Source: JAFGHJ01 sp964523975 (lineage in GTDB: Bacteria; Hydrothermota; UBA3072). Taken from it: 46,839 nt of DNA. The position numbers were made by a program, and so were the translations under genes. The stretch covers positions 1-46,839 of the forward strand of contig CAZGBM010000005.1 in NCBI GenBank assembly GCA_964523975.1, in the 5' to 3' direction. Under the pieces are notes generated by a model, which saw nothing but the letters and a program-made list of their open reading frames with translations, had not been told where the DNA came from and made no database searches. Shown here one piece after another: positions 17,748 through 26,300 of the stretch; the stretch's first letter is position 1, and each line of letters starts with the position of its first letter.

Positions 17748-18485
17748 TTACTTATTATTTTTTACTTTCTGCCACATAACCTCAAGCTCTTCTGTTGAAA
17801 AATCGCCCATTTCTTTACCTTCGAATGCTTCTTCAAGCTTATGAAAACGTACCTCGAATTTATCATTTGCTTTCTGCAGAGCTATTTCAGGGTCAATATT
17901 CAGAAAATTACCAAGGTGAGCAACTGCAAAGAGTATATCTCCCAATTCTTCCATTTTTTCTTCTTCGCTGGCTGAACTTTTAAGCTCTGTAAGCTCTTCG
18001 TTTATTTTATCGAATACTCCTTCTATATTTTCCCAATCAAAACCTTTCCTCGAGGCTCTTTTTTGAATTTTAGACGAACGTATTAGTGCTGGCAACCCCC
18101 TTCCGACTGTCCAGCTTTTCCCTTTTCTTTCATCCCATTTTTCAAGCACTTCTTCTGCAGAATTTGCCACTTCTTTGGCAAAAACGTGAGGATGCCGTGC
18201 AACCATTTTTTGGGAAACGGCTTCTATTATCATATCGAAAGTGATATCTTTCTCTTCCAGAATAACTCCCATCATAAAAAGGGTCAAAAGAACATCTCCG
18301 AATTCCTCAATAATGCTCTCCATATCGTCGTCCGATATTCCTGTATTAAGCTCATATACTTCCTCGATAAGCTGAGGAATAAGACTTTTCAAAGTCTGCT
18401 CCCTGTCCCATGGACACTTATTCCTCAAGGTTCTTATCAATTCCAGAAATTCATTCATAAAAGAAAGATAAGCAGAAAGGCTCAT
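17748..18485 (-). CDS. mazG: Nucleoside triphosphate pyrophosphohydrolase MazG
   Basis: Hydrolyses (d)NTPs to monophosphates and pyrophosphate, cleaning the nucleotide pool. Two MazG domains are seen: CPWDREQT near 23-30 followed by EEVYEL and EEFGDVL, and a second set with EELTEL and EELGDILFA near 185-205, giving the Glu/Asp metal-binding pattern twice. At 245 residues it is the usual two-domain form. The ATG at 18485 has no ribosome site; a second ATG at 18458 would remove nine residues and keep the family N-terminus. It lies upstream of the propeller gene. Confidence 0.93.
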   Translation of the reverse strand: MSLSAYLSFMNEFLELIRTLRNKCPWDREQTLKSLIPQLIEEVYELNTGISDDDMESIIEEFGDVLLTLFMMGVILEEKDITFDMIIEAVSQKMVARHPHVFAKEVANSAEEVLEKWDERKGKSWTVGRGLPALIRSSKIQKRASRKGFDWENIEGVFDKINEELTELKSSASEEEKMEELGDILFAVAHLGNFLNIDPEIALQKANDKFEVRFHKLEEAFEGKEMGDFSTEELEVMWQKVKNNK

Positions 18486-18798
18486 ATGTCAACTTTGCCT
18501 TTTACCCCACCACTCCACCTCTTTAACACAGAGCACATAGCACGGCAAAACCGTTTAATGCAAAAATTAAATATCAAAATGGAAAATTACAAATTAAATT
18601 TCAAAAATTTATAAAGAAAGAAATAACAAGTGCGTCTGATAAGGTAAAATCTCCTTTACTTTTACGGTTTTCGAATCGAATAATTTTGCATTTTTATTTG
18701 TCATTTTGCTTTTTAAATTTTGACTTTTTATTTACATTCAGACAGAATTAAACCAGCTACTTACAGATTCTTTTGTTATTTTCTATTTCCTTCTCAAC
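18486..18798. repeat. Family A composite with inverted ends
   Basis: Starting at about 18538 with TAGCACGGCAAAACCG, a family A unit runs to ~18610 (core TTAAATATCAAAATGGAAAA). An inverted, diverged A unit occupies ~18672-18738. Between them is AT-rich sequence without a gene. The 18-base string ACATAGCACGGCAAAACC at the left edge also occurs, inverted, at the end of the GT4 gene near 26.30 kb. Confidence 0.7.
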
Positions 18799-19515
18799 TC
18801 AAGGCTCTATAACCCCAACCGTTATATTACGTTCCGTATCCCCTTTCCTGTAAGAATAGAAGAGTTCCGAGGTATAAGTTTTTTCCGGAAAAGGATAAAT
18901 ATTTTCTACACCCATTTTTCTCAACATCTTGATGTTGGCTTCTTCGAGATTAAGAAAATATCTACTATCTCTAGTATATACGCCATCAAGATTGAACCTG
19001 TCGAAAAATTCGAATACTTCCTTTCCGACTTCATAATTTTTGGGGTCAATACACGGTCCAAAAGAAACTTCCCAATCGTGATAATGCAAGTTATATAATC
19101 GTCTCATTCCCAATAAGAATTTTTTAGCAATCATTAGAACAGTTCCCTTCCATCCCGTATGCAGAAGCGCAAGTATTCCTGCCTCCGGATGGTAAAAAAC
19201 TACTGGAAGACAATCGGCAGTTCTTATGTATAAACTAAGTCCGCTCTTCCCGGTAAATAGCCCGTCCCCGACCAGCTTTATATCCGTTCTTGCCGGGTGA
19301 ACGACGGAAGAATGAATCTGGATTAGCCCTACGTTTTCCCCTTTCATGATATCAAGAGGGTTAAAAGACTTGGTTCCCTGAAATACCTTTACCTTTGAGT
19401 TGAAATTGAATTCATACCATTTTTTTTTGTTTTTTATTTTCTTTTGCCATGTTTTAATATTTCCGGTTTCTTCAATCATATTACAAAATTCTATATTCGT
19501 TTTTACAGAAATCAA
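18799..19515 (-). CDS. YfiH/laccase-domain family protein (purine nucleoside phosphorylase or cell-wall editing factor PgeF)
   Basis: A 238-residue single-domain member of the LACC/YfiH family. The zinc-site motifs are present: QIHSSVVH with the first histidine, RTADCLPV with the cysteine and LHTGWKGT with the second histidine, plus GPCIDPKNYEVG and the C-terminal FYSYRKGDTERN. Known members cleave purine nucleosides; E. coli PgeF corrects peptidoglycan precursors. The start given is TTG at 19515 with a poor ribosome site; ATG at residue 13 is a possible alternative but would trim the N-terminus. Its promoter is probably divergent from that of the barrel gene at 19640. Confidence 0.85.
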   Translation of the reverse strand: MISVKTNIEFCNMIEETGNIKTWQKKIKNKKKWYEFNFNSKVKVFQGTKSFNPLDIMKGENVGLIQIHSSVVHPARTDIKLVGDGLFTGKSGLSLYIRTADCLPVVFYHPEAGILALLHTGWKGTVLMIAKKFLLGMRRLYNLHYHDWEVSFGPCIDPKNYEVGKEVFEFFDRFNLDGVYTRDSRYFLNLEEANIKMLRKMGVENIYPFPEKTYTSELFYSYRKGDTERNITVGVIEP

Positions 19516-19556
19516 GCCTGTCTTTAAAGTAAGTTTAGTTTTTTATATTTTTCCCC

Positions 19557-19584
19557 TTGACTAAAACGGTTTTTTTCGTATATT
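19557..19584 (+). promoter_or_regulatory. Sigma70-type promoter of the first barrel gene
   Basis: TTGACT (19557-19562), 16-base spacer, TATATT (19579-19584). The leader of about 50 bases ends in the strong ribosome site AAGGAGGG (19625-19632). Confidence 0.7.
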
Positions 19585-19639
19585 TCTTTATAAAAGGCGG
19601 ATGGTGCCTTAATAAAAAATCCTTAAGGAGGGAATGTAT

Positions 19640-20128
19640 ATGCGTAAAATTTTAGTAGCTCTTATGTTAGTTTGCGTGTTAGGTCTGTTTGCACAGATTC
19701 CGGCTGGCACAAAATCTTTAGCGTTATCAGCTGAAATAGGAGATTTACTCAACTCGGATGCTCCTGCCGCTTTAGGTTTTGATGTAAACCTTATGGTCGG
19801 ATATTTCATGATGGACAACCTTGAATTAATAGCAGGTGGAAGTTTTACTATGCCACCAGTAGACGGAGCAGATAGTTATTTTGGTATAGGTGGGGGACTT
19901 GGCTATCATTACCCAATAAGCCCAATGATTGGTCTTTTTGGTAGAGCGTTGTTCTCTTATCTTAGTGCCGGTGATGGTTATACGAGTATCCCCATAGACG
20001 CAGGTGTTGAAATTTTTCTTAATAAGAACGTCGCAATACAAATATATGATGAGTTTATATTCCAGCTTAAAGAAGGTCTGGATAATAGCGACTACATTGA
20101 AGCCGGTATTGCCGTATATATTGAGTAA
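19640..20128 (+). CDS. Small outer-membrane beta-barrel protein
   Basis: A 162-residue exported protein with a clear signal peptide (MRKILVALMLVCVLGLFA). The rest alternates glycine/aromatic beta strands (FDVNLMVGYFMMD, YFGIGGGLGYHYP, LFGRALFSYL), as in eight-stranded outer-membrane barrels. An upstream in-frame ATG at 19634 lies only one base after the ribosome site, while 19640 is eight bases from AGGAGG and starts the signal peptide cleanly, so 19640 is chosen. The gene is monocistronic, between its own promoter and a perfect terminator at 20191, which suggests high expression. It resembles the protein at 20716 in plan but not closely in sequence. Function unknown. Confidence 0.85.
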   Translation: MRKILVALMLVCVLGLFAQIPAGTKSLALSAEIGDLLNSDAPAALGFDVNLMVGYFMMDNLELIAGGSFTMPPVDGADSYFGIGGGLGYHYPISPMIGLFGRALFSYLSAGDGYTSIPIDAGVEIFLNKNVAIQIYDEFIFQLKEGLDNSDYIEAGIAVYIE

Positions 20129-20190
20129 TTAGGACAGAGGAATTAGAATTTCCGGCACCATCTGTTCTTTACTACTCAAAGTAAGTAAAT

Positions 20191-20226
20191 AAAAAAACGG
20201 AATTTGAAAAAATTCCGTTTTTTTAT
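20191..20226 (+). terminator. Rho-independent terminator
   Basis: A perfect 15-bp stem (20191-20205 with 20210-20224) closes a GAAA tetraloop. The core is ACGGAATTT/AAATTCCGT, and the A-rich base gives a T run on both strands. It ends the first barrel gene. Confidence 0.92.
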
Positions 20227-20227
20227 T

Positions 20228-20638
20228 TTTAACCACAAAGTCACATCACAACAAAAGTTAACCACAAGATTTCACGAAATTAACACCAGAGAAAAACAAT
20301 ATTTTAACCACAAAACACGCGAAAGACACGAAAATTTTATTGTGGTTTTTTAAAACCCACCAATAAACTCGCCCACTAACAGATTAACTAAATCAAACAT
20401 GATTAACAGGATAAACAGGATTTTTTATTACGGTTTTTTAAAACCCACCAACGCACTCACCCACTAATTCACTAATTTTTTTGCCGTCAGCTGTCAGCGG
20501 TCTTTCTTATATTTGTGCTATTTGTTATTTCTCTTGGTTTAGGTAGTGAAAAGGGTTTTAAACATACATACATATTTTTTGTTTTTCTTTGTGTCCTTTG
20601 AGATCTCTGTGTGAGAATATATTTTTTGGAGATGGGGG
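20228..20638. repeat. Nested repeat block, families B, D and others, without a gene
   Basis: About 410 bases with no gene. Outer arms of family B: AACCACAAAGTCACATCAC (~20231) and CTTTGTGTCCTTTGAGATCT (~20585-20604). Inside: AACCACAAAACACGCGAAAG (~20308), a tandem pair of GTTTTTTAAAACCCACCAA at ~20343 and ~20433, TGATTAACAGGATAAACAGG (~20399-20418) and TTTGTGCTATTTGTTATTTC (~20513, family D). It separates the first terminator from the next promoter. Confidence 0.65.
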
Positions 20639-20653
20639 TACTCACTAAAACCC

Positions 20654-20681
20654 TTGACATTTATATTTAAAAGAGTATAAT
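20654..20681 (+). promoter_or_regulatory. Perfect consensus promoter of the second barrel gene
   Basis: TTGACA (20654-20659), 16-base spacer, TATAAT (20676-20681). The short leader carries AGGAGGT (20706-20712) before the ATG at 20716. Confidence 0.92.
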
Positions 20682-20715
20682 ATTGGAAACTTAAACCTTA
20701 CAAAAAGGAGGTCAG

Positions 20716-21243
20716 ATGAAAAAGTTTGCAGTTTGTTTAGTATTGTTATTGATGAGCACTCCTCTTTTCGCCGCAGGGACAGGTATTGGAATCGGTGTAT
20801 ACGGAGGTATCGAGATGATGGTATCCAGCGCAGAAGGAGCAGAAACCCAGAATTTCATGGCAATTGGAGGGATAGTTGATTTCTCTCTTCCTGGTATACC
20901 AATAGGTCTTCGTGGTGGATTTGAATATGCATGGAAGTCATTTGATGGAGAACCAGAATTTAAAGCTACAGATATGTTGATACTTCTCGCCGGTCAGTAT
21001 AATGTCATTCTTCCGGGTGCACCTATGTCTTTTTACATCGGAGCAGGCGGAGAAATGATGATGGCTAGTACCGACATTCCAGATTCTGAAGGTGATAATA
21101 ACTTCGGTATCCTTGGTTATGCCGGAGCATGTTATAACATGGGTACGCTAGGAATCTTCGCGGAAGTTGGTTATGGAATGATATTCTCTGACCCATCTTT
21201 AACTCATATTCCTATCAGAGGCGGAATTAAAATTAATCTGTAA
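20716..21243 (+). CDS. Small outer-membrane beta-barrel protein
   Basis: A 175-residue exported protein. The signal peptide is MKKFAVCLVLLLMSTPLFAA, followed by glycine- and aromatic-rich strands (GIGVYGGIEMM, GLRGGFEYAWKSF, FYIGAGGEMMM, FAEVGYGMIF) and a C-terminal strand IRGGIKINL, typical of OmpA/OmpW-like eight-stranded barrels. It stands alone between a perfect sigma70 promoter and a 16-bp terminator, so high constitutive expression is likely. Function unknown; it may be a structural surface protein like its neighbour at 19640. Confidence 0.85.
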   Translation: MKKFAVCLVLLLMSTPLFAAGTGIGIGVYGGIEMMVSSAEGAETQNFMAIGGIVDFSLPGIPIGLRGGFEYAWKSFDGEPEFKATDMLILLAGQYNVILPGAPMSFYIGAGGEMMMASTDIPDSEGDNNFGILGYAGACYNMGTLGIFAEVGYGMIFSDPSLTHIPIRGGIKINL

Positions 21244-21263
21244 ACAAAAGAAGATTAGTTTAA

Positions 21264-21300
21264 AATAAAAAGCGTATACTTGAGTATACGCTTTTTATTT
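21264..21300 (+). terminator. Rho-independent terminator
   Basis: The left arm 21264-21279 and right arm 21284-21299 pair perfectly (core AAAAAGCGTATAC/GTATACGCTTTTT) around TTGA, with a T-rich 3' arm. It ends the second barrel gene and, being near-symmetric, may also work in the other direction. Confidence 0.9.
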
Positions 21301-21335
21301 TTCATCACACCAAAACCAGGATTCCGTCTTCTATA

Positions 21336-21601
21336 GAAAATTAAATATCAAAAATTAAAAAGCAAAATGACAAATTAAAATGCAAAATCATATCTATACC
21401 CCCAACAACCCATTTTTTAACAATAAATTGCACAAATTTCACAAATAAATTTGGATTAATCATTTTTATCAACATAGAAAAATAAAGACTATTCTTTTAA
21501 TATTCGTGTGATTTGTTTAATTCGTTGTTTCTCTGTTTTTTTATTTTTGAACTTTGATTTGTAATTTTACATTTTGATTTTTGAATTTTAGCGGCTTTGC
21601 C
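21336..21601. repeat. Composite element: A unit, D units, inverted A unit, ending inside the PBP2 gene
   Basis: A forward A unit (~21338-21390, core TTAAATATCAAAAATTAAAA) and an inverted A unit (~21536-21601) bracket family D arms: TTGCACAAATTTCACAAAT (~21427) and TTCGTGTGATTTGTTTAATT (~21502). The inverted unit runs to its GC-rich end GCGGCTTTGCCGCG at 21589-21602, so the element includes the PBP2 stop codon and its last four sense codons. Confidence 0.7.
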
Positions 21602-23306
21602 GCGTAAGGTATCTTTTTATTATTTTCGTAGTAACGGGAGCCGCGTGAGTACTACCGTGTCCGGCGTTTTCGATTATCGTAAAGACTACAATTTCAGGGT
21701 TTTCAAAAGGAGCAAATCCGACGAAAAGAGAATGGTCATCTCCATGCGGGTTTTGCGCGGTACCAGTCTTGCCCGCGACTATAATGCTGTCTAATCGTGA
21801 CCAGTATGCTGTACCTTTTTGTGTATTTACCACATTTTTCATAGCTTCTCTTACGAATTTCAAATTGTTCTCGGATGCAGGCAAGCTTATTTTTCGGGCT
21901 TTTAGCTTTTTAATTGTATTTCCTTGCTCATCAGTAATTTCCTTCAATATGTGAGGCGTATAAGTCCATCCTCCGTTAGCAACTGCAGAAAAAAAAGTGG
22001 CTCCCTGTAAAGGAGTTATAAGTATTTCTCCCTGACCGATTGCGAGATTTGCAAGAACTCCCCTACCCCAGCCTCTTGCCCCATACTTTTTATCATACCA
22101 TTCTCTTGAAGGCAAAAAACCGGCTCTTTCTCCGGGTTCGTCGACTCCGCACTTCTTGCCGAATCCTAACTTTCTGGAATAATCCACGACCAATTCAAGA
22201 GTCATTGACATTCCTACCTGATAAAAATATATATCGCAGGACTGAACTATAGCGTTAAAAAGTTGCAAAGAACCGTGTCTTTTCCAGCAACTAAAAAAGC
22301 GGTTTCCTATCCAGTACATACTATCACAGGGTGTAAATCTTGTTTCCTCTTTAATCAGGTTATTTTCCAATCCAATAATCGTAGTCCATATTTTAGCTAT
22401 CGAACCCGGAGGATATTCTCCTGCAATAACTCTATCCCAGAGCGGGGCATTCTCATCACTCTTGAGACTATCCCATTCGATAAGAGAAATTCCTTCCGCA
22501 AATTTATTTGATTTATATCCGGGTTTCGAATAATATAAAAGAATCTCTCCGTTCTTCGGATTCATAGCAACACATGCACCACTACTAAAATTGGAAAAAA
22601 GAGAGTCCGCATAAAGAGTGAGCGATTCCGATACCGTAAGATAAACATTAAATCCCCTTTCCGGAGATTTACCGTAAGAATCATCAAATCTTCTTACCAC
22701 TACACCCCTTGCGTCAACCTCATAAATAGAAGTACCTTTCTTACCTTTAAGGAACCCTTCGTATTCCAGCTCAATTCCTTTCTTTCCAACAATATCTCCA
22801 ATTATATAATCGGCGCCGAATTTTTCAAATTCCTCTCTGGTAATTTCCCCGGCATAACCCAGTAAATGCGAAAAAATTCTGTCATTTTCGTAGAAACGCA
22901 CCGGTTCCGTAATTAATCTGACTGAGGGAAAATCTTCCTGTCTCTCTACTATTCTTGAAGTAGCTTCGAAAGAAAGTCTTCTAATTTTGCAGGTCCTGAA
23001 ATTAGGATTTACCCTTCTCGATATTTCTTTTTTACTCATTTCAAGAGCTATGCACAACCTTCTTATCTCAATTGAGTCAAGTTCATAAGGGTGTATAATC
23101 AACGAAAAGGAAGGGCGAGATTCGGCTAAAACTTCTCCCTCGCTCGATAGAATTTTCCCCCTCGGAGGAGTAATAATATCTCTCCTTATTCTGTTTCTCT
23201 CCGATAGACCTACGTAATAATTTTTACCGATTAATTGAATTTGAAATAATCTTAAAGTAAGAATTAAAAAAATAGATATAGTTAATATTATTGGAGCTTT
23301 TCTCAT
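21588..23306 (-). CDS. mrdA: Penicillin-binding protein 2 (peptidoglycan transpeptidase of the rod system)
   Basis: Cross-links peptidoglycan during cell elongation, anchored by one N-terminal membrane helix (about 5-25). The non-catalytic pedestal has TPPRGKI and GKKGIE motifs. The transpeptidase domain shows S-I-A-K (near 302) in YPPGSIAK, SCD (the S-x-N/D motif) and KTGTAQ (near 514). At 572 residues it is a normal class B PBP. GAGG eight bases before the ATG is the ribosome site. It lies downstream of mreBCD after 305 bases of repeats; no rodA is present in the window. The last codons (T-R-Q-S-R-stop) fall within a family A repeat, so the C-terminal residues look repeat-derived. Confidence 0.95.
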   Translation of the reverse strand: MRKAPIILTISIFLILTLRLFQIQLIGKNYYVGLSERNRIRRDIITPPRGKILSSEGEVLAESRPSFSLIIHPYELDSIEIRRLCIALEMSKKEISRRVNPNFRTCKIRRLSFEATSRIVERQEDFPSVRLITEPVRFYENDRIFSHLLGYAGEITREEFEKFGADYIIGDIVGKKGIELEYEGFLKGKKGTSIYEVDARGVVVRRFDDSYGKSPERGFNVYLTVSESLTLYADSLFSNFSSGACVAMNPKNGEILLYYSKPGYKSNKFAEGISLIEWDSLKSDENAPLWDRVIAGEYPPGSIAKIWTTIIGLENNLIKEETRFTPCDSMYWIGNRFFSCWKRHGSLQLFNAIVQSCDIYFYQVGMSMTLELVVDYSRKLGFGKKCGVDEPGERAGFLPSREWYDKKYGARGWGRGVLANLAIGQGEILITPLQGATFFSAVANGGWTYTPHILKEITDEQGNTIKKLKARKISLPASENNLKFVREAMKNVVNTQKGTAYWSRLDSIIVAGKTGTAQNPHGDDHSLFVGFAPFENPEIVVFTIIENAGHGSTHAAPVTTKIIKRYLTRQSR

Positions 23307-23325
23307 CTAAATTTCCTCAAAAAAG

Positions 23326-23616
23326 ACAAAACCACAGAGCCCACGGAAATTCACCTTGGATGTTTTTGACCACAGAGATTTTTATCCTTTTTCTTATCCC
23401 AACACCCCATTTTTTAACAACAAATTGCACAAATTTCACAAATGAATTAATAACAGTCATTTTAAATTTCTAAAAAAAAGAATTTTTTGCCTTTATTTGT
23501 GCTATTCGCCTGCACCGTAAGGAAGAATGACTGTAACGGGGTGTGATTTGTTGTTTCTCTTTTTTTGGTTTTGATTTGTCCTTTTTCATTTTGATATTTA
23601 ATTTTCTAATTTTATC
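23326..23616. repeat. Nested repeats between mreD and PBP2 (B, D, inverted A)
   Basis: Traces of B (AACCACAGAGCCCACGGAAA, ~23330), D arms (AACAACAAATTGCACAAATT ~23417; GCCTTTATTTGTGCTATTCG ~23489; GTGTGATTTGTTGTTTCTC ~23541), and an inverted A unit (~23565-23616) that reaches into the mreD stop codon. No gene is visible in the gap. Confidence 0.6.
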
Positions 23617-24076
23617 GGTTTTTTCGCACTATAAAATATAGAACAACAAACCCGACTAAAGTGTTAAAAATAGCCTCGGGCAGGAGGTGAGTAAAAACCA
23701 CAGAAAATATCGGACCTGTTTCTTTTATTTCTATTATAATCTGAACAAGTCCAATAAAAAAAACGGTACAAAAAAGTAAAATAAGAGAATTATATCTGAA
23801 TTTAAATATTTTTTTTTCTATTATCTTCAAACCTATAACGGATGAAGTAAACAAAAGAGAATAGGTACCGGTTAAAACAGGAAGACCGGTCTCGTAAAGA
23901 AATCCAAGAAAAAAACCTATGAAAAGTCCGTAAACCGGATTCCAGTACAAAGTCACGAAATAAAGCAAAATAATTATGGGTTTCAATGAAATATTTCCCA
24001 ATAAAAGAATTTTCTCTGCATTTACAGAAAGAAAAAAAGCCAGTAAAGAGAGTAAAATTACAATAAAGATTCTCAT
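23612..24076 (-). CDS. mreD: Rod shape-determining protein MreD
   Basis: Membrane component of the elongasome. The 154 residues form about five membrane helices (for example 4-20, 28-60 in two segments, 70-90, 98-118, 130-150), the usual MreD plan. It overlaps mreC by four bases (ATGA), confirming the mreBCD order. The last residues R-K-N-R and the TAA lie at the GC-rich edge of a family A repeat. Identification rests on topology, size and position more than on sequence motifs. Confidence 0.88.
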   Translation of the reverse strand: MRIFIVILLSLLAFFLSVNAEKILLLGNISLKPIIILLYFVTLYWNPVYGLFIGFFLGFLYETGLPVLTGTYSLLFTSSVIGLKIIEKKIFKFRYNSLILLFCTVFFIGLVQIIIEIKETGPIFSVVFTHLLPEAIFNTLVGFVVLYFIVRKNR

Positions 24077-24825
24077 CTTTTTATAACAAATATTACATCC
24101 GACTTATCGAAATTCTCGAAAGGTTTTACTTCTATTTCTAATGAATAATCATCCGTCTTTTTTCCGGCATAAGTAACTATTCCAACAGGTAATCCTTTCG
24201 GGAAAACAGAACCTTCGCCCGAAGTTACGAGAGTATCTCCTTCCTTCAGGTCTGCATACTGCGGGATACCTTCAACGAAGAACTTTTTACTCCACTTGAG
24301 TATTCCCCGTGCTTCGCTTCTCGTATCTTTTACCGAAAGAGCCGAATTGTAATTTTTTAATGTTTGAACAATAGAAGCATTTTCACTTACCTTTAAAACT
24401 TTACCAACAACACCTTTAAGACCTATAACGGGAGCATTCGGCTCAATTTCACCGGAGGAACCCTTGTTAATCTGATACGAAAGATTTATTTCTTCGGGCG
24501 TCTCTCTTTCTATTTCCGCAGGAATTATCGCAGCAGGATAGCTAAATTTAAATTCTAAAATCTCCTTTAATTCCTGATTCTCTTTTTTTAGCTCTTTATA
24601 CAATTGTCCCTCGTACGAAAGTACCGCTATTTTTTCAAGTAGTACCGAATTTTCCTGTTTCAATTTGTTACTAACTGATACCTTGGACATAAAACCGCGA
24701 AAATTCAATGAAAAAAAACAATAACATTTATCTCCCAATCCTCCATGCCTGAATCCGTCGATTATTAAAAGAGACAGCGATACGCAAAAAAGTAAAAAGT
24801 AAACTCTCAGTGTTTTTTTCCCCAC
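24073..24825 (-). CDS. mreC: Rod shape-determining protein MreC
   Basis: Periplasmic scaffold linking MreB to cell-wall synthases. One N-terminal membrane helix (about 7-22), a coiled coil (about 50-95, rich in K-E-N-Q-E-L) and a C-terminal beta-barrel domain with VIGLKGVVGKV, SARGILKW-like and LVTSGEGSVFPKGLPVG motifs, typical of MreC. The start is GTG at 24825, overlapping the mreB TAG by one base (TAGTG). At 250 residues it has normal length. Confidence 0.93.
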   Translation of the reverse strand: MGKKTLRVYFLLFCVSLSLLIIDGFRHGGLGDKCYCFFSLNFRGFMSKVSVSNKLKQENSVLLEKIAVLSYEGQLYKELKKENQELKEILEFKFSYPAAIIPAEIERETPEEINLSYQINKGSSGEIEPNAPVIGLKGVVGKVLKVSENASIVQTLKNYNSALSVKDTRSEARGILKWSKKFFVEGIPQYADLKEGDTLVTSGEGSVFPKGLPVGIVTYAGKKTDDYSLEIEVKPFENFDKSDVIFVIKR

Positions 24826-25865
24826 TATATAGATTCCATCAATAAATTTCTGTTCTCTTCAATATTGTCCAGAATGATACCGGCACCTTTAACAACGGAC
24901 CTGAGCGGGTCTTCTGCGATTTTCACTTTTAAATCGGTTTCTTCTTTTATCATCTTATCTATATTCTTAATAAGAGCGCCACCACCCGTTAGAAATACTC
25001 CCTTCTCGACTATATCGGATGCCAACTCAGGTGGTGTTTCGGATAGAGCTTTTTTTATTGCATTTTTGATAAGACCAAGAGTCTCCTTCATCGCCTCATA
25101 AACTTCGTTTGTCTTTATTTTAATTGATTTTGGCAAACCGTCTACAAGATCGCGCCCGCTTATTTCCATCTCTTTATTATCCGATGAGAGTGTAGCAGAA
25201 CCTATTTCTTTCTTTATTCTTTCAGCAAGAGCCTTTCCTATAGCCATATTATACTCATCGTATAAGTAAGTTTGTATTGAATCATTCAGTTCATTCCCTG
25301 CGATTTTAATCGAAACCCGATTTACTATTCCAGAGAGAGCAATTACAGCGATTTCTGTAGTGCCTCCGCCGATATCGATAATCATATGACCGGCTGGTTC
25401 CTTTACCGGCAAATTCATCCCCATGGCAGCGGCTACGGGTTCGGAAACAAGCATAACGTCTCTCGCTCCAGCTTCCTGAATAGTATTGATTACGGATTTT
25501 TTCTCAACCGGCGTTATTCCGGCCGGCACGGCAACCAGAATTTTCGGTCTGATAAATAATTTTTTCTTTTGAATATTTTCAATGAAAAACCGGAGCATAG
25601 CCTCAACAACCTTGAAGTCAGCTATGACTCCGTCTTCAAGAGGCTCTGAAATGATAATATCTTCGGGTGTCCTTCCAAGCATAGAAATAACTTTTTTCCC
25701 GGCAGCAATCAATTCTCCCGTTTTTTTATTGATAGCGACCATAGAATTCTCTTCAAGAACAATACCATCGGCTTTTGTGTAAATCAGAGTATTGCAAGTA
25801 CCAAGGTCAATAGCCATGTTCGAACTCTCAAGCGATAACCATTTTAACAAAGGATTAAATTTCAT
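24825..25865 (-). CDS. mreB: Rod shape-determining actin homologue MreB
   Basis: Cytoplasmic actin-like protein that organises lateral wall growth. Phosphate-1 loop MAIDLGTCNTLIY (17-29), VAVPAGITPVEKKSV, SEPVAAAMG, phosphate-2 IDIGGGTTEIAVI and FLTGGGALIKN are all present. The 346 residues are the family length. Its own promoter lies at 25887-25915 and a strong GGAGGAGG ribosome site precedes the ATG. It is first in mreB-mreC-mreD, with PBP2 downstream. Confidence 0.97.
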   Translation of the reverse strand: MKFNPLLKWLSLESSNMAIDLGTCNTLIYTKADGIVLEENSMVAINKKTGELIAAGKKVISMLGRTPEDIIISEPLEDGVIADFKVVEAMLRFFIENIQKKKLFIRPKILVAVPAGITPVEKKSVINTIQEAGARDVMLVSEPVAAAMGMNLPVKEPAGHMIIDIGGGTTEIAVIALSGIVNRVSIKIAGNELNDSIQTYLYDEYNMAIGKALAERIKKEIGSATLSSDNKEMEISGRDLVDGLPKSIKIKTNEVYEAMKETLGLIKNAIKKALSETPPELASDIVEKGVFLTGGGALIKNIDKMIKEETDLKVKIAEDPLRSVVKGAGIILDNIEENRNLLMESI

Positions 25866-25886
25866 CCCTCCTCCTCTTTCTCCCCT

Positions 25887-25915
25887 ATGCTAATACGAAA
25901 ACGTACTTATGTCAA
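25887..25915 (-). promoter_or_regulatory. Promoter of the mre operon
   Basis: Minus strand: TTGACA (25915-25910), 17-base spacer, TAGCAT (25892-25887). The predicted leader is short (about 15 bases) and contains GGAGGAGG before the ATG at 25865. Confidence 0.75.
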
Positions 25916-25992
25916 GGGTTTCTATAGTCTTACCAATAAATTTTTTACTTTTTTCAAGAAAAATATCCCTTTTAATTTTACAGCTTCTTTCT

Positions 25993-26300
25993 GGCAAATA
26001 AAATATCAAAATTTAAAAAGCAAAATAACAAATAAAAATGTAAAAACTAAAAATGACAGGACGCAGATGAACGCAGATTTTTTTCTTTGAATTACCCAAC
26101 CTCACTCCAGATTAATGGGCCACAGATGGACACAGATTACCCAGCTACCCGGCCCAAATTTTATTTTGTTTAAAACAATAAAATACTTTTTCAAATCTGT
26201 GTTCATCCGTGTAAATCCGTGGCTAATTCTTTTTTTGAATTTTAATTTGTAATTTTACATTTTGATATTTGATTTTTACATTTTAAAGGTTTTGCCGTGC
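25993..26300 (-). repeat. Composite intergenic element, copy 1 (MITE-like), families A and C
   Basis: About 308 bp, in the opposite orientation to the copy at 29749-30080. Read on the minus strand: GCACGGCAAAACC edge, A unit, AATTAGCCACGGATTTACAC (family C arm), a middle with AAGTATTTTATTGTTTTAAA, CCATCTGTGG, GGTTGGGTAATTCAAAG, AATCTGCGTTCATCTGCG, then an inverted A unit. No coding capacity. It touches the GT4 stop codon on one side and lies ~80 bp upstream of the mreB promoter on the other. Confidence 0.8.

Noticed and set aside
20228..20638. CRISPR array
   Set aside because: The repeats are of different families, unequal in spacing and partly inverted; no spacer pattern and no cas genes.
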